Below are positions 7,511 to 14,994 of a stretch of DNA of 35,847 nt, in pieces. The stretch spans positions 1-35,847 of the forward strand of contig JAFQSQ010000003.1 in NCBI GenBank assembly GCA_017409465.1, written 5' to 3'. Both the position numbers and the translations under genes were made by a program. The stretch's first letter is position 1; every line of letters begins with the position of its first letter. The notes under the pieces were generated by a model that saw nothing but the letters and a program-made list of their open reading frames with translations, was not told the origin of the DNA and searched no databases. Origin of the DNA: Akkermansia sp. Its GTDB lineage: Bacteria > Verrucomicrobiota > Verrucomicrobiia > Verrucomicrobiales > Akkermansiaceae.

Positions 7511-9100
7511 TCAGGTTTTGTGGCGAGCCGGCCAGATCATGCTGTCCTTGGCATAGGGAGGATAGGTCTTTTCATCCTCGTCCACCGGGAAATGAATGTT
7601 CTGGTAGAATTTTTCGGGGTCAGGCTCGATGAAACTGGTGCGGAAGAGTTGGTAGACCCGCTGATTGTCTGCATCCCGCATATCGATGGGGTCAGTGACA
7701 TCCTCGATGAGCACGCAGAAACCGAAGTTGCCGCCGCCTATTTCTGATATCATCAGTTCAAAATCGTACCATTGGTTGGCCTGCACCTGAAACTCCTCTC
7801 CCGGTTCGAAGCCACCCGGCAGGTTATTCGGGTTCATGAGGTCGAATCGCAGGCAGTACAGCGAGTCGAGCATGGGTTGATTACCGTTGACGTGTTCCGT
7901 GTAGGTGGAGCAGGTTCCTCCTTGCTTGATGGTGACGGTTACTTCCTTCTCCTCGTAGCGCAGAATTTTGCGCTCAGCTCCGGGGTCAAGCGGCCCCGGT
8001 TCATAAACGGGTATTTTCCTGACTTCTTTCTTGGTAATGTTTGTTCCGCCACAGCACTTGGAGCGTTGCACATCGCCCTCCATGGGAGCGAGCATATCCT
8101 CCGGGCGCGAGATATCAAAGTGGATGTTGTTCCAGCAGAAGAGGTCTGTCCAGTACTCTGTTCCCTTGTAGAACGCGACATCTTTGCCGCTGTCGTACAC
8201 CTCCTTGCGACGGGTGTTCCACTTATGTTGCGCCGTCAGTGAGTGGAAGCCACATTGCAGGACGTTGCGACGGTTGAATCGGATGGCCAGGATGGAGTCG
8301 CCGATGGCCAGGAAGCGGAACTTACCGCTCTTGGGAGCCATGACCTGTCCCTTGTAGAGCGCCACCCAGCGCGAGCCCTTCATCGTATCGCTCGTTTTGT
8401 AGGCGTAGGGAGCTTCATCGTCCTTACAGTTGGGCAGGTAGAAATTAGAGGTATAGAGCTTGGTCGGTGCCTTGCTGTATTTGTCGAGCGAAGCGCGGTT
8501 CCAACTTCGCATATAGAAATTACTCAGCAGATTGACTACCGCTTCGTTGCCGGCGGAGGTGGCAAACTCAGAGTCGGCGCCGCTGCGCAAGCGTTTCAGG
8601 TCGTAGAGCGTGCCTTCCAGGGTGGAGCCGCCGCCATCGGTGGAGCCCAGGCCAGTGGCGCCTTCACCGGTGCCGTGCAGCCCCAGTCCATCTCCGATTT
8701 CCCCGATGCCGAAGCCGGAGCCCAGTTCGATGCCCATGCCGCTGACCGACATCGATTCGGGTGCGACATAATCGGGCGCGACCATGGATACATCGGCCAT
8801 GGTGGTATTGGCGATGATGGGTATCACCTCCGGGCGGGGGGCTGTTCTGGAAGCCGCTTCGACGGCGTTGGACAGAGCCTGATCCTGCTTGGTGCGTTCT
8901 TTCGGCGGGGCATCCTCCGTCGGGACATAGGCGATGAACTGAGCCTCGGGTTCGTTGAGGATGAAGATGGTCAGCTGGCTGAAGATGATGAGGCAGACAA
9001 GAACCAGGGTTAGAGAAGCGATAGCCGATCGTATACGCTGCTGGCGATTCAGTCGCGTAATTTTTCTGAGCTGTGAGAGACTTCTGACGTGGATAGCCAT
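7511..9100 (-). CDS. Single-TM protein with Gly-rich linker and PA14-like region
   Basis: This is a 529 aa protein of unknown function. A basic cytoplasmic start (about residues 1-24) precedes one membrane helix (SLTLVLVCLIIFSQLTIFIL, about 29-48), giving a TonB-like, N-in topology. A Pro/Ala-rich stretch follows, then a Gly-rich, Met-rich linker (about 120-165). The large periplasmic domain contains SGKFRFLAIGDSILAIRF, which resembles the PA14 pattern in which a ligand-binding beta fold reads 'G.YRF...DD...L.V'. Six or more Cys in this domain could form disulphides. PA14 folds often bind carbohydrate, which would fit the fucosidase in the same unit, but this is inference. The following FHA gene begins 20 bases after its stop. 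Confidence 0.7.
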   Translation of the reverse strand: MAIHVRSLSQLRKITRLNRQQRIRSAIASLTLVLVCLIIFSQLTIFILNEPEAQFIAYVPTEDAPPKERTKQDQALSNAVEAASRTAPRPEVIPIIANTTMADVSMVAPDYVAPESMSVSGMGIELGSGFGIGEIGDGLGLHGTGEGATGLGSTDGGGSTLEGTLYDLKRLRSGADSEFATSAGNEAVVNLLSNFYMRSWNRASLDKYSKAPTKLYTSNFYLPNCKDDEAPYAYKTSDTMKGSRWVALYKGQVMAPKSGKFRFLAIGDSILAIRFNRRNVLQCGFHSLTAQHKWNTRRKEVYDSGKDVAFYKGTEYWTDLFCWNNIHFDISRPEDMLAPMEGDVQRSKCCGGTNITKKEVRKIPVYEPGPLDPGAERKILRYEEKEVTVTIKQGGTCSTYTEHVNGNQPMLDSLYCLRFDLMNPNNLPGGFEPGEEFQVQANQWYDFELMISEIGGGNFGFCVLIEDVTDPIDMRDADNQRVYQLFRTSFIEPDPEKFYQNIHFPVDEDEKTYPPYAKDSMIWPARHKT

Positions 9101-9115
9101 GGCTCGGATAAGTAT

Positions 9116-9787
9116 TTAGTTGACCTCGTAGATAAAATCGGTGTGTCGGCGCCCACTGTCCGCATCAAAGGCTTGTCGATACTGTTTCATCAACTCCCGG
9201 GGGATGGTATTTCTCTGTTGCGTATGTTTCCTCGTACGCTCTTCAGCTTTTTTGTATACCTCATCATCCGTGTTTCCGTGGTAGGCGTTGAGGATGGGTT
9301 CGCCATTAAGCCTGGAGCCACTATAATAGGGGTGGCTCATGCCATAGGAGAGAGCGTAGATGAGAGCCTTGCTGTTGTGGAATTTCTTGTTTTTCAGGAG
9401 CCCCATCGTTTTTTCCAATTTCTGGAAAGCGCTTTCCACCTGTCGGCCGAACGTGCGGTTGACGGAGTTGAACTCTTGCAGGTTCATCGGGGTCTGTATC
9501 ACCTCAGCGTTGAGGTTGATGATACGGTTGTGGATGTCCACGAGGGCTCCGGCTGCTTTATCGGCGTCTTCCTTTGTCTTGATACCGCTGATGAGTGTGT
9601 CGAGTTCCTTGATGATTTCCAGGAACTTATTCATCGCCTCAGTGCGCTGCTGGCTGGGCGGTTTGCTGCGGTTGATTCGGACCTTGGGCGGCCTGCGATA
9701 CTGAGCCTCAGCTTCTTCCGGGAGGAATAACCCCAGACCTGCCGCTAACAGACAGGCAATACGTATAGATGAGGCGTGTATCTGCAT
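9116..9787 (-). CDS. Secreted helical protein, function unknown
   Basis: I do not recognise this 223 aa protein. It has a clear Sec signal peptide at residues 1-28 (IRIACLLAAGLGLFLPEEAE, cleavage near AEAQ). The mature part is rich in charged helices (RTEAMNKFLEIIKELDTL, FGRQVESAFQKLEKTMGLL) and should be periplasmic or exported. The ATG at 9787 is chosen because the signal peptide begins there and a perfect promoter ends 37 bases upstream; the open frame reaches 9853 but would run through that promoter. It is the first gene of a five-gene minus-strand unit (gaps 15, 20, 23 and 15 bases). Confidence 0.75.
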   Translation of the reverse strand: MQIHASSIRIACLLAAGLGLFLPEEAEAQYRRPPKVRINRSKPPSQQRTEAMNKFLEIIKELDTLISGIKTKEDADKAAGALVDIHNRIINLNAEVIQTPMNLQEFNSVNRTFGRQVESAFQKLEKTMGLLKNKKFHNSKALIYALSYGMSHPYYSGSRLNGEPILNAYHGNTDDEVYKKAEERTRKHTQQRNTIPRELMKQYRQAFDADSGRRHTDFIYEVN

Positions 9788-9824
9788 GATGTCGGAAGAA
9801 GTTACGTGTCTACGCTCGTGTCCG

Positions 9825-9853
9825 ATTATATAGATTGGCAGGCCTCGTGTCAA
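9825..9853 (-). promoter_or_regulatory. Perfect-consensus sigma-70 promoter of the FHA/GH95 unit
   Basis: On the minus strand TTGACA (9853-9848), a 17-bp spacer and TATAAT (9830-9825) match the consensus at all twelve positions. The predicted start near 9818 leaves a leader of about 30 bases before the ATG at 9787. No Shine-Dalgarno sequence is seen in that leader. Confidence 0.85.
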
Positions 9854-9919
9854 ACGCTTTTTTCATATACGCCATCGCTGATTTTATCAGTTGAAATGAG
9901 GCAATCGGTCATGGCAGGT

Positions 9920-9941
9920 GCACGCAGCTTTTGCTGTGTGC
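9920..9941. other. Hairpin between sigma gene and FHA/GH95 unit
   Basis: A 9-bp stem (9920-9928 with 9933-9941, one G-U pair) closes a TTTT loop. It lies about 160 bases after the sigma-factor stop and upstream of the perfect promoter. No U run follows on either strand, so a classical terminator is unlikely. Its role is unknown. Confidence 0.4.
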
Positions 9942-10099
9942 GCGATGATATGAATACAGCTCTTTCGTGCTGTATCTTTCAGTATGTTTGTTGAAAAACA
10001 TGTAAGCGCTGGTCGAACAACATTGACATGCGAATGCAACATCGCAAGTTGACGAAACCACCGCCGTCCCGGCGAGTAGTGCGTGGCGGAGCGGCTTGT

Positions 10100-10714
10100 T
10101 CAATAGGGGCGCTCCTCAGCCAGGATTCCCTGGAGCTGGCGGCGGGCGTAGTGCAGGCGAGAGCGCAGAGTCCCTTCGGAGATATTGATGAACTTGGCAA
10201 TCTCCGGGTAACTCAGCCCCTGAATATCGCAGAGGTTGATGACCTCCTGATGGGCAGGGGAGAGCTGGCTGATGGCGTGCGTGAGTTTTTTGCGTAAATC
10301 CGCAATCTGGGCTTGCCGCACGGGGTCAGAGGAGCGGTTGGTGTCGGAGAGTTCGGCGTTTTTCTCCAGCGGGTCGCCGTTTTCGGTGTTGTCCAGACTG
10401 TAGGAGCTGTTGCGCTCGCGGCGGCGCTTGCGGAGAAAATTGCGACCCTGATTGAGGGCAATGGAGTAGAGCCAGGTATAGAAACTGCTCTGCCCCTTGA
10501 AATAACGCAGGGAGTGGAAAGCCTTCAGAAATGACATCTGCGCGACATCGTAGGCGTCGGCTTCGTTGTTGAGCATGCTGACGAGCATGCTGGTCAGCTT
10601 GCGGCTGTGACGGCGTACCAGCTCATCATACGCCCGTGTCTCTCCTTCGAGGGTCCGTTGGATGAGGTCCTCGTCTGAGAGCTCCGGGAGCTGGGTCTTA
10701 GCGTTATCTTTCAT
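10100..10714 (-). CDS. ECF-type RNA polymerase sigma factor
   Basis: This is a group 4 (ECF, RpoE-like) sigma factor of 204 aa, which directs RNA polymerase to a dedicated promoter set. Region 2 covers about residues 25-95 (YDVAQMSFLKAFHSLRYF, FYTWLYSIALNQGRNFLRKR). A polar linker (DNTENGDPLEKNAELSDTNR) follows, and region 4 covers about 140-195 (LSPAHQEVINLCDIQGLSY and the helix-turn-helix ISEGTLRSRLHYARRQL). No anti-sigma gene is adjacent: purF lies upstream on the same strand, and about 310 bases separate the stop from the next gene. The signal it answers to cannot be read from the window. Confidence 0.92.
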   Translation of the reverse strand: MKDNAKTQLPELSDEDLIQRTLEGETRAYDELVRRHSRKLTSMLVSMLNNEADAYDVAQMSFLKAFHSLRYFKGQSSFYTWLYSIALNQGRNFLRKRRRERNSSYSLDNTENGDPLEKNAELSDTNRSSDPVRQAQIADLRKKLTHAISQLSPAHQEVINLCDIQGLSYPEIAKFINISEGTLRSRLHYARRQLQGILAEERPY

Positions 10715-10753
10715 ATATGGCGGGGGTAATAGGGAGGGTTGGGTGGGGGCGCT

Positions 10754-10780
10754 GGAGGAGGGGGAGTTTCCCCCTCCTCC
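10754..10780. other. GC-rich hairpin between purF and sigma gene
   Basis: A perfect 11-bp stem of G-rich against C-rich arms (10754-10764 with 10770-10780) closes an AGTTT loop. It lies between purF and the sigma gene. There is no U run after it, so it may pause or shield transcripts rather than terminate by itself. Confidence 0.4.
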
Positions 10781-10789
10781 GGGGCGGGG

Positions 10790-10809
10790 AAAAGGGAGCT
10801 TGAGCCCCC
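10790..10809 (-). terminator. Putative intrinsic terminator after purF
   Basis: On the minus strand, eight bases after the purF stop, GGGGGC pairs with GCTCCC (one G-U) around a TCAA loop and is followed by TTTTCCCC. The stem is short and the U run has only four bases, so the sigma gene downstream may still be partly read through. Confidence 0.5.
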
Positions 10810-10816
10810 TGAAAAA

Positions 10817-12706
10817 TCAGAGCTGGTATTCCCGCGAGTCGCGGTTTTCAAACCAGTCGATAAAGGCCTTGTTGACTACGGTGAAACCGCCGGGGGTGGG
10901 GTATTCGCCGCTGAAGTACCAGTCGCCGCAGGGGCCTTCGATGGCCTGTCGCAGTCCGCTGAGACTCTGGTAGATGACCTGGATGGCGCAGGGGCTGTTA
11001 TCCGGGGTCACCATGCGGGACACCTCGTCGGTGATTTCATCTTCGGTAAAGGGCTCGTAGATTTTGCTGACCGGGTTGGTACGCTGCTCGGGCGGCAGGG
11101 TAAGCTGGCGCTTGCACTCCTCGTATACATCGATGATTCGGGTGTACATGCCGCGCTTTTTCAGCAGCGTGATAGCCGCCTGGAAGGCGATGAACTTGCC
11201 CATCTCGCTCATGTCGATACCGTAGCAGTCGGGGTAGCGAACCTGCGGAGCAGAGGAAACGATGACGATCTTGCGGGCATTGGTGCGTGCCAGCAGGCGC
11301 AGCAGACTCATCTTGAGCGTGGTACCGCGCACGATGGAGTCATCGATAGCCACCAGCACCTCGTCAGAGGCAACAGCTCCGTAAGTGAGGTCGTACACCA
11401 TGGCGGCCAGCTGCTTGCGGCTGCTCTCCTCTGAGATGAAGGTGCGGAGCTTGATATCCTTGTGAGCGATTTTTTCTGCACGCGGCCAGCGGGTCAGGAT
11501 AAGCTCCTCGATGAGCTCTTCACTCATGGTGCCGTTTCGGAAAGCGCTTCGCATGGCCTCGGTCACTTTGTTGCGGCGGTAGGCTCGCAGCCCTTCCAGC
11601 AGGCCGTAGTAGGAAACCTCAGCCGTGTTGGGGATGAAGGTGATGGCAGCCTTGGAGAAGTTGCCGTCGAGACTGGCGACAACCTGTTCCGTCAGGTTGG
11701 CGCCCAGCTGCTTACGCTCACGGTAGATGACGGGGTCGTTGCCACGCGAGGTGTAGACATCCTCAAAGCAGCAGGGCGTAGGTGTGAGCGGCTTCGTGTA
11801 CTGGCCGATGGTGACGTTGCCGTCATACTTCACCACAATCATGTTGCCGGGAGCCAGTTCCTTGACCTCAGAAGCCTCGACTTCCATGACGCTCATCAGC
11901 GGCACGCGCTCGCTGGCTACGGCCAGGAACTCATCGGTGAGCACATAGTAGCAGTAGCGGATGCCGTGCGGGTCGCGCAGGCAGAAGAAATCACCGTTGC
12001 CAATACCGCCCATGATGGTGTACCCACCGTCCCAGTCCTTGCTCGCCTTGCCGATGATGTCGAAGAGGTCGAGCTCTGCGGAGATGATGTTGGGGATTTC
12101 GCGCCCGTCGACTTTCTTGTCGCGCAGCTGGCGATAGAGGTCGGTATGCGCTTCATCGAGGTAGTAGCCTACTTCCTCCATCAGCGTCTGGATATCGGGG
12201 CCGAAGACAGGATGTTGGCCGCGCGAGATGAGTTTCTCGTGCAACTCGGAGATGTTGGTGATACCCATGTTGCCCTGCATCATCAGCGTGCGGGTGGGCC
12301 AGTTGGTGCGGCGCATGTAGGGGTGGCAGATACCCTCGTCGTAGTGCTCGCCGCTGGTGCCGTAGAGCAGGTGCCCCATCAGCACTTCGCCGCCGAAGTT
12401 GAAGTGCTGTTTGAAAGATGCGGCATCGATACCCTTGATGATGCTCTCCTCACGCATGTGGCGCAGGTTGCGCTGCTGGTTGGAGAAGATGTTGGTGATA
12501 GCGTTGGCTGAGGTGTCGCGTGCGCGGAAGATGTAGGGCTCTCCCAGCGGCATGTTGAGCTTGATACAACCGATGCCGGCACCATCCTGGCCGCGGTTGT
12601 GCTGCTTTTCCATCAGGAGGAAAAGCTTGTTGAATGCCCACTCCGGTGTACCGTATTTCTCTGCGAAGTAGGAGAGTGGTTTCAGGAGTCGTATGGCTGC
12701 TGACAT
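10817..12706 (-). CDS. purF: Amidophosphoribosyltransferase-like protein (PurF, large form)
   Basis: PurF normally makes 5-phosphoribosylamine from PRPP and glutamine, the first step of purine synthesis. At 629 aa this matches, from recall, the large Bacteroidetes-type form rather than the 470-505 aa classical enzyme. The Ntn-hydrolase part includes EKQHNRGQDGAGIG. The phosphoribosyltransferase part includes the PRPP loop VLVAIDDSIVRGTTLKMS and VSSAPQVRYPDCYGIDMS. The N-terminus reads MSAAIRLLKP, whereas relatives carry the catalytic Cys in HECGIAxxRLLKP. A stop codon lies five codons upstream in the same frame, so no longer start can supply it. The glutamine-binding Arg in GHLRY is also replaced (GHLLY, Leu114). 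The glutaminase half is therefore probably inactive or altered. purM ends 12 bases upstream. Confidence 0.85.
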   Translation of the reverse strand: MSAAIRLLKPLSYFAEKYGTPEWAFNKLFLLMEKQHNRGQDGAGIGCIKLNMPLGEPYIFRARDTSANAITNIFSNQQRNLRHMREESIIKGIDAASFKQHFNFGGEVLMGHLLYGTSGEHYDEGICHPYMRRTNWPTRTLMMQGNMGITNISELHEKLISRGQHPVFGPDIQTLMEEVGYYLDEAHTDLYRQLRDKKVDGREIPNIISAELDLFDIIGKASKDWDGGYTIMGGIGNGDFFCLRDPHGIRYCYYVLTDEFLAVASERVPLMSVMEVEASEVKELAPGNMIVVKYDGNVTIGQYTKPLTPTPCCFEDVYTSRGNDPVIYRERKQLGANLTEQVVASLDGNFSKAAITFIPNTAEVSYYGLLEGLRAYRRNKVTEAMRSAFRNGTMSEELIEELILTRWPRAEKIAHKDIKLRTFISEESSRKQLAAMVYDLTYGAVASDEVLVAIDDSIVRGTTLKMSLLRLLARTNARKIVIVSSAPQVRYPDCYGIDMSEMGKFIAFQAAITLLKKRGMYTRIIDVYEECKRQLTLPPEQRTNPVSKIYEPFTEDEITDEVSRMVTPDNSPCAIQVIYQSLSGLRQAIEGPCGDWYFSGEYPTPGGFTVVNKAFIDWFENRDSREYQL

Positions 12707-12718
12707 GAGAATGTGGGG

Positions 12719-13717
12719 TTAGTTTTTGACCGTTACCCGGATACCCTGACCCTCGCGCATCGTGCCGATGATGGTACCGCCGGGGCCTGCCGTCATGGCT
12801 TGTTCGGCCTGCTCGGGGCTGACGATGGCCACCCAGCCGATACCCATGTTGAAGGTGTGGAATCGATCCTCTGCGTCCACGAAAGTCAGCACCTTCTGCG
12901 CCGGGGCATTGTCCCAGTACGGGATTTCGAGGTCTGCCCCCTTGTCGCCCAGGAAACGCTCCAGGTTCTCGGGCAGACCGCCGCCGGTGATGTGGGCGTA
13001 TGCCTTGGGGGTGATGCCCAGCTTGCGCATGTCGTAGACGACATCGTGGTAGAGGCGGGTCGGCGCCAGGAGCGAGCGGAGCTCTTCCTCCGTGAGCAGC
13101 TCCGGGTTCTGCTTGAGGATGCGGCGCACGAGGCTCCAGCCGTTGGCGTGGAAACCATCGCTGGGGTAGCCGATGAGCACATCGCCCACGGCCACCTTGG
13201 AGGGGTCAATCATCTGGCTCTTTTCCACACAGCCGATGCTGAAACCGGCCATCTCCACCAGATTCTCCGGCACCACGCCGGGCATTTCAGCAGTCTCGCC
13301 GCCGGCCAGGATGCAGTTGCAGCTCTCCAGGTAATCGCACATACCGGCTACCAGACGCGTGATGCGGGGTTTCTCCGCCTCCAGATTGGAGATGCCCAGA
13401 TAGTCCAGGAACACGAGGGGATCGCCACCGGTGGTGAGGATGTCGTTCACGTTCATGGCTACCAGATCCTTGCCGGCGGTTTCGAGCATATCCATATCGA
13501 ACAGAATCTCCGTCTTGGTGCCCACACCGTCCGTTCCGGTCACGATGACCGGCTCCTTGTAGGAGGAAAGGTCGTAAGCTGCTGCAAACAAACCGAATGC
13601 ATTGCAGAGCTGTCGGTTTTTCTGCGTGCGCTTGACGTGTGCACTGATATCCTTAACAAAAGACTGCGCCTCAATGGTGTCGACGCCGGATTGCTTGTAT
13701 GTGAGATTGCCGGACAT
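12719..13717 (-). CDS. purM: Phosphoribosylformylglycinamidine cyclo-ligase
   Basis: PurM (AIR synthetase) closes the imidazole ring of formylglycinamidine ribonucleotide using ATP, the fifth step of purine synthesis. The length of 332 aa is normal. Family motifs visible are SGVDTIEA near the N-terminus, GTDGVGTK, MNVNDILTTGGDPLVFLDY, GGETAEMPG, DGFHANGWSLVR and FNMGIGW near the C-terminus. The ATG at 13717 starts MSGNLTYKQSGVD and is preferred over a GTG twelve bases further out. A strong promoter lies just upstream and purF follows after 12 bases, so the two form an operon. Confidence 0.95.
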   Translation of the reverse strand: MSGNLTYKQSGVDTIEAQSFVKDISAHVKRTQKNRQLCNAFGLFAAAYDLSSYKEPVIVTGTDGVGTKTEILFDMDMLETAGKDLVAMNVNDILTTGGDPLVFLDYLGISNLEAEKPRITRLVAGMCDYLESCNCILAGGETAEMPGVVPENLVEMAGFSIGCVEKSQMIDPSKVAVGDVLIGYPSDGFHANGWSLVRRILKQNPELLTEEELRSLLAPTRLYHDVVYDMRKLGITPKAYAHITGGGLPENLERFLGDKGADLEIPYWDNAPAQKVLTFVDAEDRFHTFNMGIGWVAIVSPEQAEQAMTAGPGGTIIGTMREGQGIRVTVKN

Positions 13718-13746
13718 AAATAATAGCACCGTGTGGATGCACGGAG

Positions 13747-13775
13747 ATTATACACGCGCATGACGCACTTGGCAA
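13747..13775 (-). promoter_or_regulatory. Sigma-70 promoter of purM-purF
   Basis: On the minus strand TTGCCA (13775-13770), a 17-bp spacer and TATAAT (13752-13747) form a near-perfect promoter. It predicts a leader of about 23 bases to the purM ATG at 13717. The leader lacks a Shine-Dalgarno sequence. I see no clear purine operator or riboswitch in it. Confidence 0.8.
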
Positions 13776-13871
13776 GCCGATTTTTGAGAGCTGACGCTCT
13801 AATTGATAGAAACTACCTGTGTCATCGGTCTGACACCTGCAGGCTGTCTGCTCCGAGGCGACGGGAGAAGA

Positions 13872-13892
13872 ACTCAGCGCAGGGCGCTGAGT
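13872..13892 (-). terminator. Terminator-like hairpin after the ABC operon
   Basis: A perfect 9-bp stem (13872-13880 with 13884-13892) closes a three-base loop, seven bases beyond the stop of the ATPase gene. Read on the minus strand it is followed by TCTTCTCC. On the plus strand it is flanked by GGAGAAGA and GGAGAA, very like the GGTGAAGA spacers of the palindrome array at 160-930. It looks like a single-copy member of that family placed where a terminator is expected. Confidence 0.6.
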
Positions 13893-13899
13893 GGAGAAA

Positions 13900-14994
13900 T
13901 CAATGGTTGCGGTGGCGCAGCTTCATGCAGTACTTGACCCGGGTGCCGTCGGCAGTGTGTTCCTCGCTGGTGTCAACGCCATCGCAGAGGATGTTGATAA
14001 CCGACATGCGCTTGCTGTCTGCGGGCGGCAGGACGGATGCCATGCCGGGGGGCAGGAGGACTTCCACACTCATGCGGCGCGTCTTTTCCGAATAGCGGAA
14101 GAACATGTCGACGGCGCCATTATCGAAGGGAATGAGGCGGAAGAGAGATACACCCAGTTTGAGCGCTTTCTGCATCGTCTCACGTGTCAGGAAGTACTTG
14201 TTGCAGTACTGCTGCCATTCGGATTTGAGGGCATAGCGGTCATAATCCCGGCTGTGGAAGCAGAAGTGGAAGTCGCGGATGCGATTCACGAAGATGCGGG
14301 TGAGTTCGCGGGTGGGGTGTTCGAAAATCTGCTCCGGGGTGCCTTCTTCGTAGATGGTACCCTTGTCCATGTAGAAGACGCGGGTGCTGACATCGCGGGC
14401 GAAGCTCATTTCGTGGGTGACGATGGCCATGGTCATCCCCTGGCGGGCAAGGGAACGGATGACGGAGAGTACCTCGCTCACCATGGTGGGGTCGAGGGCA
14501 GAGGTCGGTTCGTCGAAGAGGATGATTTCCGGCTCCATGGAGAGGCAGCGGGCGATGGCGGCGCGCTGTTTCTGCCCGCCGGAGAGTTCTTCCGGCATGG
14601 CGTGGGCTTTTTCAGCCATGCCTACCATTTTCAGCAGTTCCATACCTCGTTCTTCTGCTTCTTTGCGGCTCTTGTTGAGCAGCTTGACCGGACCGATGCA
14701 GACGTTATCCAGTACAGAGAGGTGGTTGAAGAGGTTGAATGACTGGAACACCATGCCCATTTTCTGGCGAATGCGGGCTACGTTGACCCCGTGGGTCAGC
14801 AGGTCTTCGCCGTCAATCACGATACTGCCGCCGGTCGGCTGTTCCAGCAGGTTGAGACAGCGCAGAAAGGTGCTCTTACCCGCACCGGAGGGACCGATGA
14901 TGGAGATAACCTCACCGGGGTGAATGTGCACGTTGATATCGTTGAGCACGTTGAGCTTGCCGAAGCTCTTCTGAAGGTGATTAATCTGAATCAT
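13900..14994 (-). CDS. Polar amino-acid ABC transporter ATPase with C-terminal extension
   Basis: This is the ATP-hydrolysing subunit of a GlnQ/HisP-type amino-acid importer on the cytoplasmic face of the inner membrane. The Walker A is GPSGAGKST (about residues 34-42), the Q-loop is [13 protein letters not shown], the signature is [16 protein letters not shown], the Walker B is [14 protein letters not shown] and the switch His is in IVTHEM. The core ends near residue 245 ([20 protein letters not shown]). About 119 more residues follow, rich in aromatic and basic residues ([36 protein letters not shown]), with no domain I can name. Similar tails may occur in Bacteroidetes homologues, which would suggest a regulatory role. 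The start overlaps the upstream stop (ATGA). Confidence 0.92.
   Translation of the reverse strand: MIQINHLQKSFGKLNVLNDINVHIHPGEVISIIGPSGAGKSTFLRCLNLLEQPTGGSIVIDGEDLLTHGVNVARIRQKMGMVFQSFNLFNHLSVLDNVCIGPVKLLNKSRKEAEERGMELLKMVGMAEKAHAMPEELSGGQKQRAAIARCLSMEPEIILFDEPTSALDPTMVSEVLSVIRSLARQGMTMAIVTHEMSFARDVSTRVFYMDKGTIYEEGTPEQIFEHPTRELTRIFVNRIRDFHFCFHSRDYDRYALKSEWQQYCNKYFLTRETMQKALKLGVSLFRLIPFDNGAVDMFFRYSEKTRRMSVEVLLPPGMASVLPPADSKRMSVINILCDGVDTSEEHTADGTRVKYCMKLRHRNH

Noticed and set aside
9909..10103. Possible 64 aa Cys-rich small protein after the sigma gene
   Set aside because: It needs a TTG start overlapping the sigma stop and runs through a hairpin; no family is recognised. It could be a regulatory peptide but support is too weak.
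13718..13746. Purine riboswitch in the purM leader
   Set aside because: The predicted leader is only about 23 bases, too short for any known purine aptamer.
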